Shown one piece after another: positions 18,669 to 27,251 of a stretch of 64,000 bases of DNA. The position numbers were made by a program, and so were the translations under genes. Each line of letters opens with the position of its first letter. Positions within the stretch are counted from its first letter, which is position 1. The notes beneath the pieces were generated by a model. The model saw only the letters and a list, made by a program, of their open reading frames with translations, did no database searches and was not told the origin of the DNA. Origin of the DNA: Thalassobacter stenotrophicus (lineage in GTDB: Bacteria; Pseudomonadota; Alphaproteobacteria; Rhodobacterales; Rhodobacteraceae); contig NZ_CYRX01000011.1 of the NCBI RefSeq assembly GCF_001458315.1, positions 62,001 to 126,000 on the forward strand, written 5' to 3'.

Positions 18669-20000
18669 TTACCGTTTGATGTTGGTGGTTTCTTGCAACA
18701 TCTCATCAACCGTCTGGATGACCTTCGCGTTCGACGAATAGGCCCTTTGGGTCTGGATCAACTGCGTGAGTTCGGCGGCCACATCAGTGGCGCTTTCCTC
18801 CCGGGTAAAGCCGGCCATATCACCGGTTGGGCCCTCACCTGCATCCCAAAGGAACAACGATCCAGATTCGGGTGAGACTTCGAACGTCTGGTTATTTTGT
18901 GAAATCAGACCATTCATGTTGGGCACATCGGCCACAGGGATCTGATAGATCGTTTTGGTAAAACCGATGTCATAGATCGCTTGCAGATAACCGTTCGCGT
19001 CGACTTCGACAGAACTCAGGTTACCGACTGGGCTGCCGTTTTTATTGACGGACACGGGCGCAAAGACATCAGACAGCTGCGTCATGCCGCTGGTGTCATT
19101 GTAGCGACCGATATCGAGTTGCATGGTACCGCCGCCCGCGACGTTGACCGCAATTTCGCCCGTAGCTGGGTCGTAATCGCCCGTCCCACCAGCCGCAGGG
19201 CCAGTCAGTGAGTTATCGATCACACCGGAAATCGCACCACCACCGGACTGAGAACTATCAAAGGTCACAGTAAAATCACCAACCGTGGCCGCGTTCTGCG
19301 CCTGATCTTTGATCACGATGCGCCATTCATTGGACGCCGCCCCACTGGCCGGAACAGTTGGGGTCATCTCAAGGCTAAGGTTTTGGGACGTCCCTAGATT
19401 GTCGAAATACTCAACCGGGAAATCAAGTGTATCCCCGCTTTCACCTGCCTGCGTCGCCGTAGCGGGCAGGTTCAGCGCAAGGTTAACCTTGGTCGTTGGA
19501 TCGCCCGCAAACTGGTTAAGGTTCACGCGCACAGGTTCCAGCCCCTCGGCTGTGGTCCGCGCGAAATCTGGGATGGTTCCATCAGGTTGGGCGGGCCAAC
19601 CCATCAAAACAAGGCCCGTATCCGTGCGCAGAATACCCGAACTATCGGGTCGAAACGAACCCGTCGTCGTTAAGCGAAGCGGAAATGAGCCACTGTCACT
19701 ATCGACAGCCGTGAGTGTCGTCACCGGCAACATACCACGACCTGCAATCGCAAGGTCAGTCGGATTGTCAGAGTTCACCAGCGTGCCCTGTTCATCCACC
19801 ATTCTAAAGGTGGTCACACGCACACCCCCGGCAGAATAACTGCCTCGGGTCTGGTCGATCACCATTGATGAAAAATCGGCAACGGCGCGTTTGTACCCGT
19901 ATGTGCCAGAGTTCGCGATATTGTCGGAAATAGTTGCCAACCGGCTTGCGTTAACATTCAAGCCAGCAACACCTGCATTGAGCGAGGAAGAAATGGTCAT
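18669..20000 (-). CDS. flgE: Flagellar hook protein
   Basis: Hook subunit of 443 residues. It starts with SSLNAGVAGLNVNASRLATISDNIANSGTYGY (split in the usual way as helix plus the SDNIANSGTYGYK rod/hook motif) and ends with ELTQLIQTQRAYSSNAKVIQTVDEML, the paired C-terminal helix. The middle holds the two variable hook domains with many Gly and Thr. It is first in the block; 110 bases separate it from mepA. I could not place a flagellar sigma or CtrA site with confidence in that gap. Confidence 0.94.
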   Translation of the reverse strand: MTISSSLNAGVAGLNVNASRLATISDNIANSGTYGYKRAVADFSSMVIDQTRGSYSAGGVRVTTFRMVDEQGTLVNSDNPTDLAIAGRGMLPVTTLTAVDSDSGSFPLRLTTTGSFRPDSSGILRTDTGLVLMGWPAQPDGTIPDFARTTAEGLEPVRVNLNQFAGDPTTKVNLALNLPATATQAGESGDTLDFPVEYFDNLGTSQNLSLEMTPTVPASGAASNEWRIVIKDQAQNAATVGDFTVTFDSSQSGGGAISGVIDNSLTGPAAGGTGDYDPATGEIAVNVAGGGTMQLDIGRYNDTSGMTQLSDVFAPVSVNKNGSPVGNLSSVEVDANGYLQAIYDIGFTKTIYQIPVADVPNMNGLISQNNQTFEVSPESGSLFLWDAGEGPTGDMAGFTREESATDVAAELTQLIQTQRAYSSNAKVIQTVDEMLQETTNIKR

Positions 20001-20110
20001 GGCTGCGCCTTTCTGCTGCAGAATCTCTTTCGGTCTGCGGCAGGTATGCGTCAGTGGTGCTTAAGGAGGCCCTAACATTTCAAATATGATCTAGTTTTGT
20101 TCTCCGCGCC

Positions 20111-20980
20111 TCAGGGGCGACCGGGCGCGGCCAAGACTTGTGCACATTGCGCCGGAAGATCCGCCATCATCAATTCGCGGCGGGGCGGAGCGGGCTTGGC
20201 GTTTGGATCAGGCGGCGGCGGGTTCACTATATCCTGAACCCACTTTTCCGCATCCGCGCAGCCATTGCCGGGCGGGGGTGGTGCTTGATCTATACACGCA
20301 GCCGCCCCGCGCGGACACTTGAGCCGCACATGCATATGGTAGTGATGCCCCCACCAAGGCCGAACCTTGCGCAGCCATGCCTTGCTGCCGGTTTCATCAT
20401 TGCACATCTGCACTTTCGCGCCCGGAAAGATAAAGATCCGCGCCACGCGCCGATCTTTGGCAGCCGCCTTGACCAATTCATGATGAGCCTTGGTCCAGCG
20501 GTCATTCACATAAGCCCCATTGGCGCGGCGCATTGAAATGGCACTCAAGTCCTCACGCGCGCGGCGACTTAGGTCCATGCGCGTCGCTGGGTATAGCCAA
20601 ATATCAGCGTCGAGCCCGGTTTGATGGCTGCGATGCCCGGTTAGCATCGGCCCACCCCGCGGTTGGCTCAGATCGCCGACATAGATGCCCGCCCAGCCAT
20701 TGCGCTGCGCCGCACGGCTAAGATCTTGGACAAAATCAACGGTATCGGGCGTGGCCCAGTTGCGGTTGCGGCTCAGGCGCATTGCCTGCCACGTGGGTCC
20801 TGTTTCGGGCAGTTGCACCAAGCCCGCCGCACAGCCTTTGGCATAGCTGCCGATGGGCGCGGCACGCTGATCAGAACCGACATCCATGGCACCGAACTGC
20901 GCCTTGGCCAGAGGCTCAGCCGCTACAGGGGCGGCCATCGTAACACCTGCCAAAATCGCAAAAACAAACGTGCGGATCAT
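20111..20980 (-). CDS. mepA: Penicillin-insensitive murein endopeptidase
   Basis: Periplasmic zinc endopeptidase that cuts the D-Ala-mDAP cross-links of peptidoglycan. The 289-residue precursor has a signal peptide (about 1-21), the LAS-family metal motif SHQTGLDAD at 118-126 (H119 and D126 as ligands) and the C-terminal WWGHHYHMHVRLKCP with the third ligand. Its length and cysteines near the end fit MepA. The start overlaps the stop of the transporter gene upstream in an ATGA. Confidence 0.93.
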   Translation of the reverse strand: MIRTFVFAILAGVTMAAPVAAEPLAKAQFGAMDVGSDQRAAPIGSYAKGCAAGLVQLPETGPTWQAMRLSRNRNWATPDTVDFVQDLSRAAQRNGWAGIYVGDLSQPRGGPMLTGHRSHQTGLDADIWLYPATRMDLSRRAREDLSAISMRRANGAYVNDRWTKAHHELVKAAAKDRRVARIFIFPGAKVQMCNDETGSKAWLRKVRPWWGHHYHMHVRLKCPRGAAACIDQAPPPPGNGCADAEKWVQDIVNPPPPDPNAKPAPPRRELMMADLPAQCAQVLAAPGRP

Positions 20981-22314
20981 TCAAACTCTCCGTCCGGTTT
21001 CACCCACGACATCAATACCAACCCTAGCACGAACAACCCTATCACAGGTGCGACGCCAATGCGCTGGCTTTCGCTGAACAGCGTCACCACGCCAATTAGG
21101 ATGGGCGCTAAAAACGCCGTCGCTTTGCCTGCCAAGGCATACAGGCCAAAAGCCTCTGTCATACGTTCGGGATCAGCTTGGCGGACCAGCATCGTCCGCG
21201 ACGCGGCCTGCAAACAGCCCCCTGCCGCCCCAATGGTCGCGCCAAGCACATAAAAGAATTTATCAGGCAATGTGCTGCCTTCAGCCAGCGAAATGCCAAA
21301 AATGGCCTCCCGCGAGGTGCCCACAATGCAAATCGAGACAACCAGCAGCGTGACGATACACACCAAGATCACCGGTTTGGGGCCAAAACGACTGTCGGCG
21401 CGCCCCCCGATCCAGGCAAATATCGCCCCCGTCGTCGCCGCCAAAATCCCGAATACACCGATGTCGATCACGGACCAGCCCAACACGCCGCCTGCGAATA
21501 TTCCGCCGGATGTATACATCCCCGCCAAGGCGTCTCGGTAGAACATCGATGACAGCAAGTAACTGGCAAAGCTGCGCCGGTCAGGCAGGCGACGCAGCGT
21601 GCCCCACAACCCGCTCAACGCGGCACGGACTGGGACAACGGCAGCATTTGTCAGAGGGCGTACTTCACGGACGAACATAAAAAACGGGATCATGAACACC
21701 ACGTACCAAAGCGCAGTAAATGGCCCGACAAACCGCGTGCCCTCGCGGGTTGCGGGATCAAGACCAAAGGCAGGTGCCGTACCCAACAGCGTCACGCCTG
21801 CCTCGTTCTCGGCCAAGAAAAGCAACATCAAGACAAGCGCGACAACTCCCCCCACATAGCCCATTGCCCAGCCCGAACCAGAGATCTTGCCGATCTCGGC
21901 CCTATCCCCGAGCGTGGGCAGCATTGCGTTGGTGAAGATCGTCGCGAACTCCATACCGATCAGGCCGAGGCAAAAGAGCAACAGGATAAATGTCACATCA
22001 TCCATGCCCGGCACCGCCAACCACAACGCCGCAGAGCCCAGCACATACAGCCCGGAAAACAGCCATATCCACGGCATTTTGCGTCCCGATGTGTCGGCAA
22101 ATGCCCCCAAGATCGGCGCCAAAACCGCGATCACAAAACCCGAGGCACCTATCGCAAATCCCCACATGGATTGCGCCTGAACAGGGTCATCCATCACCGC
22201 TGACGCGAAATAGGGCCCGAAGATAAAGGTCAGAAGCAGGGTGTTGTAGGGCTGGCTGGCCCAGTCGAACATCATCCACCCAAAGACGCGCTTTTTCAGT
22301 CCGCTATCGCTCAT
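20977..22314 (-). CDS. UMF1-type MFS transporter
   Basis: Predicted inner-membrane transporter of 445 residues with about twelve hydrophobic segments. The opening KKRVFGWMMFDWASQPYNTLL is characteristic of the UMF1 (Atg22-like) branch of the major facilitator superfamily, whose bacterial substrates are not known. ATG 22314 is preferred, as the open frame to 22518 has a basic, Cys-rich extension unlike the family. It is coupled to mepA by a 4-base overlap; a shared role, such as uptake of cell-wall turnover products, is possible but only inferred. Confidence 0.85.
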   Translation of the reverse strand: MSDSGLKKRVFGWMMFDWASQPYNTLLLTFIFGPYFASAVMDDPVQAQSMWGFAIGASGFVIAVLAPILGAFADTSGRKMPWIWLFSGLYVLGSAALWLAVPGMDDVTFILLLFCLGLIGMEFATIFTNAMLPTLGDRAEIGKISGSGWAMGYVGGVVALVLMLLFLAENEAGVTLLGTAPAFGLDPATREGTRFVGPFTALWYVVFMIPFFMFVREVRPLTNAAVVPVRAALSGLWGTLRRLPDRRSFASYLLSSMFYRDALAGMYTSGGIFAGGVLGWSVIDIGVFGILAATTGAIFAWIGGRADSRFGPKPVILVCIVTLLVVSICIVGTSREAIFGISLAEGSTLPDKFFYVLGATIGAAGGCLQAASRTMLVRQADPERMTEAFGLYALAGKATAFLAPILIGVVTLFSESQRIGVAPVIGLFVLGLVLMSWVKPDGEFE

Positions 22315-22384
22315 GCTGCCCCACCTATTTTTCAGCACGAAACAGCCGGGGCCACACAAAGGCAAGCAAAAGCGCGTGGAAGGC

Positions 22385-22933
22385 CTACATTTCCGGCGGC
22401 CAGGGACGCAAATCCTCTGCCTTGATCCACGTCTGAACCCATTCGGGCAAAGGCGGATTGGGGATATCACCGCCCAAAGCGTCTGCAACACGCGCGGGCC
22501 CCACGATACCCGCCGCATCCGTCACCGCCATGCGGAGCACAATATGGGAGCAACACATATCGCCCCGCCACATGCTTTGTTCGACATACGTAAACCGATG
22601 GTCGAACCCCAACGAACGGGATCGCATCTCAACCCGATCAAACATCCGCACCCTCTTGCGGTAGCGTACAACTGCACCGGCCACCGAAATGCCCCAGCCC
22701 TTTTGCTTGGCCACTGCAAGCAACCCAATGCGGCGCGCCATCACCAGCCGCCCCAAGTCATACAGCGTCAAAGTGCGGCCGTTGTTCAGCTCAACCCACA
22801 GATCAATATCCCACGGCCAACAGATGTGGTGTGAGATGTGGGTGCCAAAGGTCGGCAGCGCAGGCGCGTTGCGGTGGACCCAGAATTCTTTGATCATACG
22901 GACGACAGGATACATCCGCACAAAACGCAGCAC
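22385..22933 (-). CDS. Acyl-CoA thioesterase-like hotdog protein
   Basis: A 182-residue protein that fits the 4-hydroxybenzoyl-CoA thioesterase-like hotdog fold (THEM6-like subgroup): the WDIDLWVELNNGRTLTLYDLGR stretch corresponds to the D-x-x-x-H/ELNN substrate-site helix, followed by VVRYRKRVRMFDRVEM and HRFTYVEQSMWRG strands. The N-terminus is hydrophobic or basic rather than a signal peptide. It lies 70 bases upstream of the transporter gene on the same strand. The substrate is not predictable. Confidence 0.75.
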   Translation of the reverse strand: MLRFVRMYPVVRMIKEFWVHRNAPALPTFGTHISHHICWPWDIDLWVELNNGRTLTLYDLGRLVMARRIGLLAVAKQKGWGISVAGAVVRYRKRVRMFDRVEMRSRSLGFDHRFTYVEQSMWRGDMCCSHIVLRMAVTDAAGIVGPARVADALGGDIPNPPLPEWVQTWIKAEDLRPWPPEM

Positions 22934-23043
22934 AGATGCTCAAACGTCAACACTGTCCAAACGTCACACCTATCAGCAGCCAACTGCTTGCACCGCCGAT
23001 GCCCGCGCCTTACCTACGAAGTAAGTGAAAAAAGGAACCGCCC

Positions 23044-23331
23044 ATGCAATCGCTGTTTGAGATTTTGTTGATGCTGATCGGTGTGGCCAAGATGATCATC
23101 ATCATCCACATCATCATGTCGTGGCTCATCACTTTTCAGGTTCTGAACCTGCGCCAACCTCTTGTTGCGTCCATTTGGGATGGCCTCAACCGTTTGCTTG
23201 AGCCCGTTTATGGCCGCATCCGCAGCTTTCTGCCGCAAATGAACGGGCTGGACCTTGCGCCGCTGGTTGCGATCTTAGGCATCTTTGCCCTTGAAACGAT
23301 CCTGCGCAACAATGCTGGGGCCTTCATGTAA
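23044..23331 (+). CDS. YggT family membrane protein
   Basis: A 95-residue integral membrane protein of the YggT family, with two hydrophobic halves (residues about 5-35 and 70-95) and the conserved RLLEPVYGRIRSFLP stretch between them. Family members are linked to osmotic response and membrane protein placement near cell division or SecYEG; no mechanism can be read from the sequence. A small minus-strand frame overlaps its last 57 bases. Confidence 0.9.
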   Translation: MQSLFEILLMLIGVAKMIIIIHIIMSWLITFQVLNLRQPLVASIWDGLNRLLEPVYGRIRSFLPQMNGLDLAPLVAILGIFALETILRNNAGAFM

Positions 23332-23463
23332 GGCGGGGACGACAGTCTCTGGGGTGCAATCCGCGCAGGCATGATGCGCCCCATCACGATCCAATTTCGC
23401 ACCCAAAAGGAGCGCCGCCACCAGCAGCGCGATCTTGGCGTTTTGCCACCCGGTCTGTGTCAT
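23275..23463 (-). CDS. Possible small membrane protein, antisense to the yggT 3' end
   Basis: A 62-codon minus-strand frame with a perfect AGGAGG (23472-23477, minus strand) eight bases before its ATG, the strongest ribosome-binding site I noticed in the window. The predicted protein has one hydrophobic segment (residues about 9-21) and then a polar tail with H-H-A-C-A-D-C. I do not recognise it. Its end overlaps the 3' end of yggT by 57 bases. The Shine-Dalgarno argues for translation; the lack of a known family and the antisense overlap argue for caution. Confidence 0.45.
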   Translation of the reverse strand: MTQTGWQNAKIALLVAALLLGAKLDRDGAHHACADCTPETVVPALHEGPSIVAQDRFKGKDA

Positions 23464-23602
23464 TTGGCATGCCTCCTACGTCAGAGCGCTACTGTGCCCA
23501 AAAGACCGCCCTTCAGGCAACTCACGCCTGTGTGACATCACACGTCCGTGAAGTCTTGGCGGCGCGTTTTTGCCTGATATGGTGCCGGTTGGAGGGCCAA
23601 AA

Positions 23603-24502
23603 ATGACAGACAATGTATCGACACACGAAGCCGAGGAAGACCGGCGCAACGCGGACATCCTGATCTGGGTGAATGGCGCCCTAACGCACCGTGCCGAGGC
23701 TACCGTTTCGGTCTACGATTCGGGTTTTATGCTGGGCGACGGCGTCTGGGAGGGGTTGCGGCTTTATCACGGGCGCTGGACCTTTCTTGAGGAACATATC
23801 GACCGCTTGTTTGAGGCCGCAAAGGCCATCGACCTCGATATCGGGATGACGCCAGCACAGGTCATCGCGGCCCTAGAGGAAACCCGCACCGCAAACGACA
23901 TGCAAACTGATGCCCATGCGCGTCTAATGGTGACACGCGGTGTCAAACGCCTGCCGTTTCAACACCCCCGCCTGTCGACCAAAGGGCCGACGATGGTCAT
24001 CATTATGGAGCATTCGAAGCCCAAGCTGCCCCGGCCCATCCGGCTTGCAACAGTGCCGCATCTGCGCGGGTTGCCCATGACGCAGGACCCTAAACTGAAC
24101 TCGCATTCCAAGCTGAACTGTATTCTTGCTTGCATCGCCGCCGAAAAAGCAGGCGCGGATGAAGCCCTAATGCTCGACGTGCATGGGTTTGTGAACACCA
24201 CCAACGCTTGCAACTTTTTCATCGTCCGCAAGGGGGCCGTTTGGACCTCGACCGGGGATTACTGCATGAACGGGATCACACGCCAAAAGGTGATCGACCT
24301 GTGCCATGCCAACGATATCCCCTGTTATGAGCGGAACTTTTCGCTGGTCGATACCTACGGCGCAGATGAGGCATTCCTAACGGGCACGTTTGGCGCGCAA
24401 ACTCCGGTCAGTGAGATTGACGGCCGCACGATCGGCAGCGGCGAAATGGGTCCTGTCACCACGCGCCTGCGGGGGCTGTACAAAGACCTCGTAGGCGCAT
24501 GA
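23603..24502 (+). CDS. Class IV PLP-dependent aminotransferase (branched-chain/D-amino acid type)
   Basis: A 299-residue fold-type IV aminotransferase. Seen: WVNGALTHRAEATVSVYDSGFMLGDGVWEGLR near the N-terminus (VYDSGFMLGDGVWEG is the family block), the likely PLP lysine in NSHSKLNC, AGADEALMLDVHGFVNTTNACNFF, and GITRQKVIDLC. These do not decide between IlvE, D-amino acid aminotransferase and aminodeoxychorismate lyase activity. ATG 23603 has GGAGG at proper distance; a longer frame from 23570 lacks this. The stop overlaps the next gene's start (ATGA), as does the following junction, giving a tightly coupled three-gene operon. Confidence 0.85.
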   Translation: MTDNVSTHEAEEDRRNADILIWVNGALTHRAEATVSVYDSGFMLGDGVWEGLRLYHGRWTFLEEHIDRLFEAAKAIDLDIGMTPAQVIAALEETRTANDMQTDAHARLMVTRGVKRLPFQHPRLSTKGPTMVIIMEHSKPKLPRPIRLATVPHLRGLPMTQDPKLNSHSKLNCILACIAAEKAGADEALMLDVHGFVNTTNACNFFIVRKGAVWTSTGDYCMNGITRQKVIDLCHANDIPCYERNFSLVDTYGADEAFLTGTFGAQTPVSEIDGRTIGSGEMGPVTTRLRGLYKDLVGA

Positions 24503-25179
24503 AATCCGCACTCGCCCTGCTGCAAGGTGCGTGGCTTTATGCGACACGCCCACGGTTGCAGGAGCCTACCGGCCCGCGCGAGGGCACCTTGGGTCACGGC
24601 CCGGACCTGCGCCTATTGATCCTTGGCGATAGTGCCGCAGCGGGCGTGGGCGTCGCGACCCAAGGCGACGCGCTGGCAGGCCACCTGCCCCGAAGCCTCG
24701 CACAGGACCGCACCGTCGATTGGCGGCTCGCCGCGCGTTGTGGGGCGACGACCGCCTCAACGCTAAAGCGGTTGCAGGCGCTACCTGCCGAGCCCTTCGA
24801 TGTTGTCCTCATGGCGGTCGGCATCAATGATGCGAAAAACGGTGTGGCCAAGAACACCTATCGGAACAACTATCGTACCATCATCGAGACGCTGCGCACG
24901 CGACATTCTGCAGGCATAATCCTCTGCACGGCTTTGCCGCCTGTGCTTAGCTTTCCGACGGTGCCCGAGCCGCTTCGCTCAATCATGGGCACGCGTGCTT
25001 CGGAATTTGATATCGCATTGCAGGAACTTTGCATCGAAATGGGCACGGATTATCTTCCCCACGATGCCCCGCCCGACCCCAAAATGTTGGCCGCCGACGG
25101 GCTGCACCCCGGCGCGCCCTACTACCGGCTCTGGGCGGACGCTGCCGCCACACAAATCAAAAAGGCTCTCACTCCATGA
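24499..25179 (+). CDS. SGNH/GDSL-family hydrolase
   Basis: A 226-residue esterase of the SGNH fold. The catalytic blocks are clear: G-D-S with S45 (LLILGDSAAAGVG), the oxyanion Asn N110 in VGIND, and D200/H203 in ADGLHPG. The first 20 residues are mildly hydrophobic but lack a clear cleavage site, so the protein may be cytoplasmic. Overlaps of four bases with both neighbours mean it is made together with the aminotransferase and the sulfotransferase-like protein. Confidence 0.87.
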   Translation: MKSALALLQGAWLYATRPRLQEPTGPREGTLGHGPDLRLLILGDSAAAGVGVATQGDALAGHLPRSLAQDRTVDWRLAARCGATTASTLKRLQALPAEPFDVVLMAVGINDAKNGVAKNTYRNNYRTIIETLRTRHSAGIILCTALPPVLSFPTVPEPLRSIMGTRASEFDIALQELCIEMGTDYLPHDAPPDPKMLAADGLHPGAPYYRLWADAAATQIKKALTP

Positions 25180-25889
25180 AAATTGCTGCTTGGTCCGGTC
25201 CCCGGAACCTGTCTACCGCTATGCTATATGCTTTTGGCAGTCGCGCCGATTGTGCCGCGTGGGATGAGCCGTTCTATGCGCCCTACCTCACGCACACTGG
25301 CACGGACCACCCCATGACGGCTGATATCCAACACAGCCACGAGACCGACCCAAGCGCCATCGCACAGGCCTGCGCTGGCGCAGTGCCACTGGGCCGCGCG
25401 CATTGGTATATGAAGCACATGCCGCACCATATGCTGCCGGGGTTTGATATGAGCTGGGCCGAGCAGGCCGTGAATATCCACCTCATTCGCCACCCTGCCC
25501 GTGTCATCGCAAGCTACGCCGCCAAACGTGATAGCCTTACGCTAGAGGACATCGGATTTGCTCAGCAAGCCACTGTCTATGACAGACTAGAGGGGCCAGT
25601 AATCGACAGCGAAACGATACGGGCCAATCCCCGCGCCGCGCTTCAGGCGCTTTGCGCCGAAATCGGCCTGCCGTGGGATGATGCGATGTTGAAATGGCCC
25701 GTCGGGCCTAAGCCATTTGATGGCGTTTGGGCGGCGCATTGGTACGGTGCGGTGCACCGATCAACTGGGTTTGCTGAAGCTGAAGGGCCCCTGCCCACCG
25801 TCGCGGCGCAGCACCGCGCCATCCTAGACGCGGCCCTGCCGTTTTATGAAGCTATGAAGGCGCGGGCGATTACCGTTACCGCGCCTTAA
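25176..25889 (+). CDS. Sulfotransferase-like P-loop protein
   Basis: A 237-residue protein resembling PAPS-dependent sulfotransferases. It begins KIAAWSGPRNLSTAML, a PAPS 5'-phosphosulphate-loop-like motif in which S-G-P-R-N-L-S-T replaces the common PRSGTT form, and has HLIRHPARVIASYAAKR, matching the 3'-phosphate-binding block (R-x-P-x-x-x-x-x-S). ATG 25176 overlaps the SGNH hydrolase stop. As far as I recall, domains of this kind are fused to class IV aminotransferases in some plant branched-chain-aminotransferase-like proteins, which supports a functional link with the first gene here. Substrate is unknown. Confidence 0.72.
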   Translation: MKIAAWSGPRNLSTAMLYAFGSRADCAAWDEPFYAPYLTHTGTDHPMTADIQHSHETDPSAIAQACAGAVPLGRAHWYMKHMPHHMLPGFDMSWAEQAVNIHLIRHPARVIASYAAKRDSLTLEDIGFAQQATVYDRLEGPVIDSETIRANPRAALQALCAEIGLPWDDAMLKWPVGPKPFDGVWAAHWYGAVHRSTGFAEAEGPLPTVAAQHRAILDAALPFYEAMKARAITVTAP

Positions 25890-25893
25890 ACCA

Positions 25894-27114
25894 CTAGCCC
25901 TTAACGCGTTTATTGCGGTTCGCGACCAGCTTTAGACGCAGCGCATTGAGGTGGATAAAGCCCGCAGCATCCGCCTGATCATAGGCGCCTGCGTCTTCTT
26001 CAAACGTCACGTGCGCCTCGGAATACAGTGAGTGATCCGACCAACGCGCCACAGTCATAGCACTGCCTTTATAGAGCTTCAGCTTAACCGTTCCGGTCAC
26101 GTGCTCTTGGGATTTATCAATCAATGCCTGCAACATCTCACGCTCTGGCGAGTACCAGAAGCCGTTGTAAATCAGCTCAGCGTAACGCGGCATGATGCTG
26201 TCTTTGAGATGGCCTGCGCCGCTATCAAGCGTGATCTGCTCAATACCGCGGTGCGCTTCCAGCAGGATCGTGCCGCCGGGGGTTTCGTAGATGCCGCGCG
26301 ACTTCATGCCGACAAAGCGGTTCTCAACCAGATCAAGACGGCCAATCCCGTGCTTGCCACCCAATTCGTTCAGCTTGGTCAGGACAGTCGCAGGGGACAT
26401 TGCGACCCCGTTGATCGCAACCGCGTCGCCTTTTTCAAACGCGATCTCAACGAATTCCGGCGTATCAGGCGCCTGCTCTGGCGAAACAGTGCGCTGGTAT
26501 ACGTACTCGGGCGCCTCGCCTGCGGGGTCTTCCAGCACCTTGCCCTCGGACGAGGTGTGCAAAAGGTTCGCATCCACCGAGAATGGGGCTTCGCCGCGTT
26601 TATCCTTAGCGATTGGAATTTGGTTCTTCTCAGCGAAATCAATCAGCTTAGTGCGCGAGGATAGGTCCCACTCACGCCAAGGTGCGATCACTTTGATATC
26701 GGGGTTCAACGCATAGGCCGCCAGTTCAAACCGAACCTGATCGTTGCCCTTGCCCGTCGCGCCGTGGGACACTGCATCAGCGCCCTCAGCTGCGGCAATC
26801 TCGACCAACCGCTTGGAGATCAACGGACGGGCGATGGACGTACCCAACAGGTACAGGCCTTCGTACAAAGCATTCGCCCGGAACATCGGGAAAACGAAAT
26901 CACGAACGAATTCTTCACGCAGATCTTCGATGTAGATTGAGCTTGCGCCCATCAGCTCGGCTTTGGCGCGTGCAGGCTCCAGCTCTTCTCCTTGGCCCAG
27001 ATCAGCGGTGAAGGTCACCACTTCGCATCCGTACTCCGTCTGCAACCACTTGAGAATAATCGACGTATCCAGACCGCCAGAGTAGGCAAGGACGACTTTC
27101 TTCGGCGCGGACAT
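25894..27114 (-). CDS. argG: Argininosuccinate synthase
   Basis: Joins citrulline and aspartate with ATP in arginine synthesis. The 406-residue protein has the PP-loop [11 protein letters not shown] at about 7-17, the [16 protein letters not shown] stretch and [15 protein letters not shown], all diagnostic. ATG 27114 has GGAGAG just upstream; the open frame to 27318 is an artefact of the GC-rich divergent promoter region. It faces the sulfotransferase-like gene tail-to-tail with 4 bases between them and is divergent from ilvA (137 bases). Confidence 0.96.
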   Translation of the reverse strand: MSAPKKVVLAYSGGLDTSIILKWLQTEYGCEVVTFTADLGQGEELEPARAKAELMGASSIYIEDLREEFVRDFVFPMFRANALYEGLYLLGTSIARPLISKRLVEIAAAEGADAVSHGATGKGNDQVRFELAAYALNPDIKVIAPWREWDLSSRTKLIDFAEKNQIPIAKDKRGEAPFSVDANLLHTSSEGKVLEDPAGEAPEYVYQRTVSPEQAPDTPEFVEIAFEKGDAVAINGVAMSPATVLTKLNELGGKHGIGRLDLVENRFVGMKSRGIYETPGGTILLEAHRGIEQITLDSGAGHLKDSIMPRYAELIYNGFWYSPEREMLQALIDKSQEHVTGTVKLKLYKGSAMTVARWSDHSLYSEAHVTFEEDAGAYDQADAAGFIHLNALRLKLVANRNKRVKG

Positions 27115-27251
27115 AGCGCTCTCCTCATGTGGTTTTGTTCCAGCGCGGGGCCTATCGCGATTCCGGGACAGGGGCAAGGCGACGTTGACGCACGCCCTCG
27201 CCCCCCCTAGCACTGTGGATAACGTACCACCGACGCAATCCCGAGGGCCTT

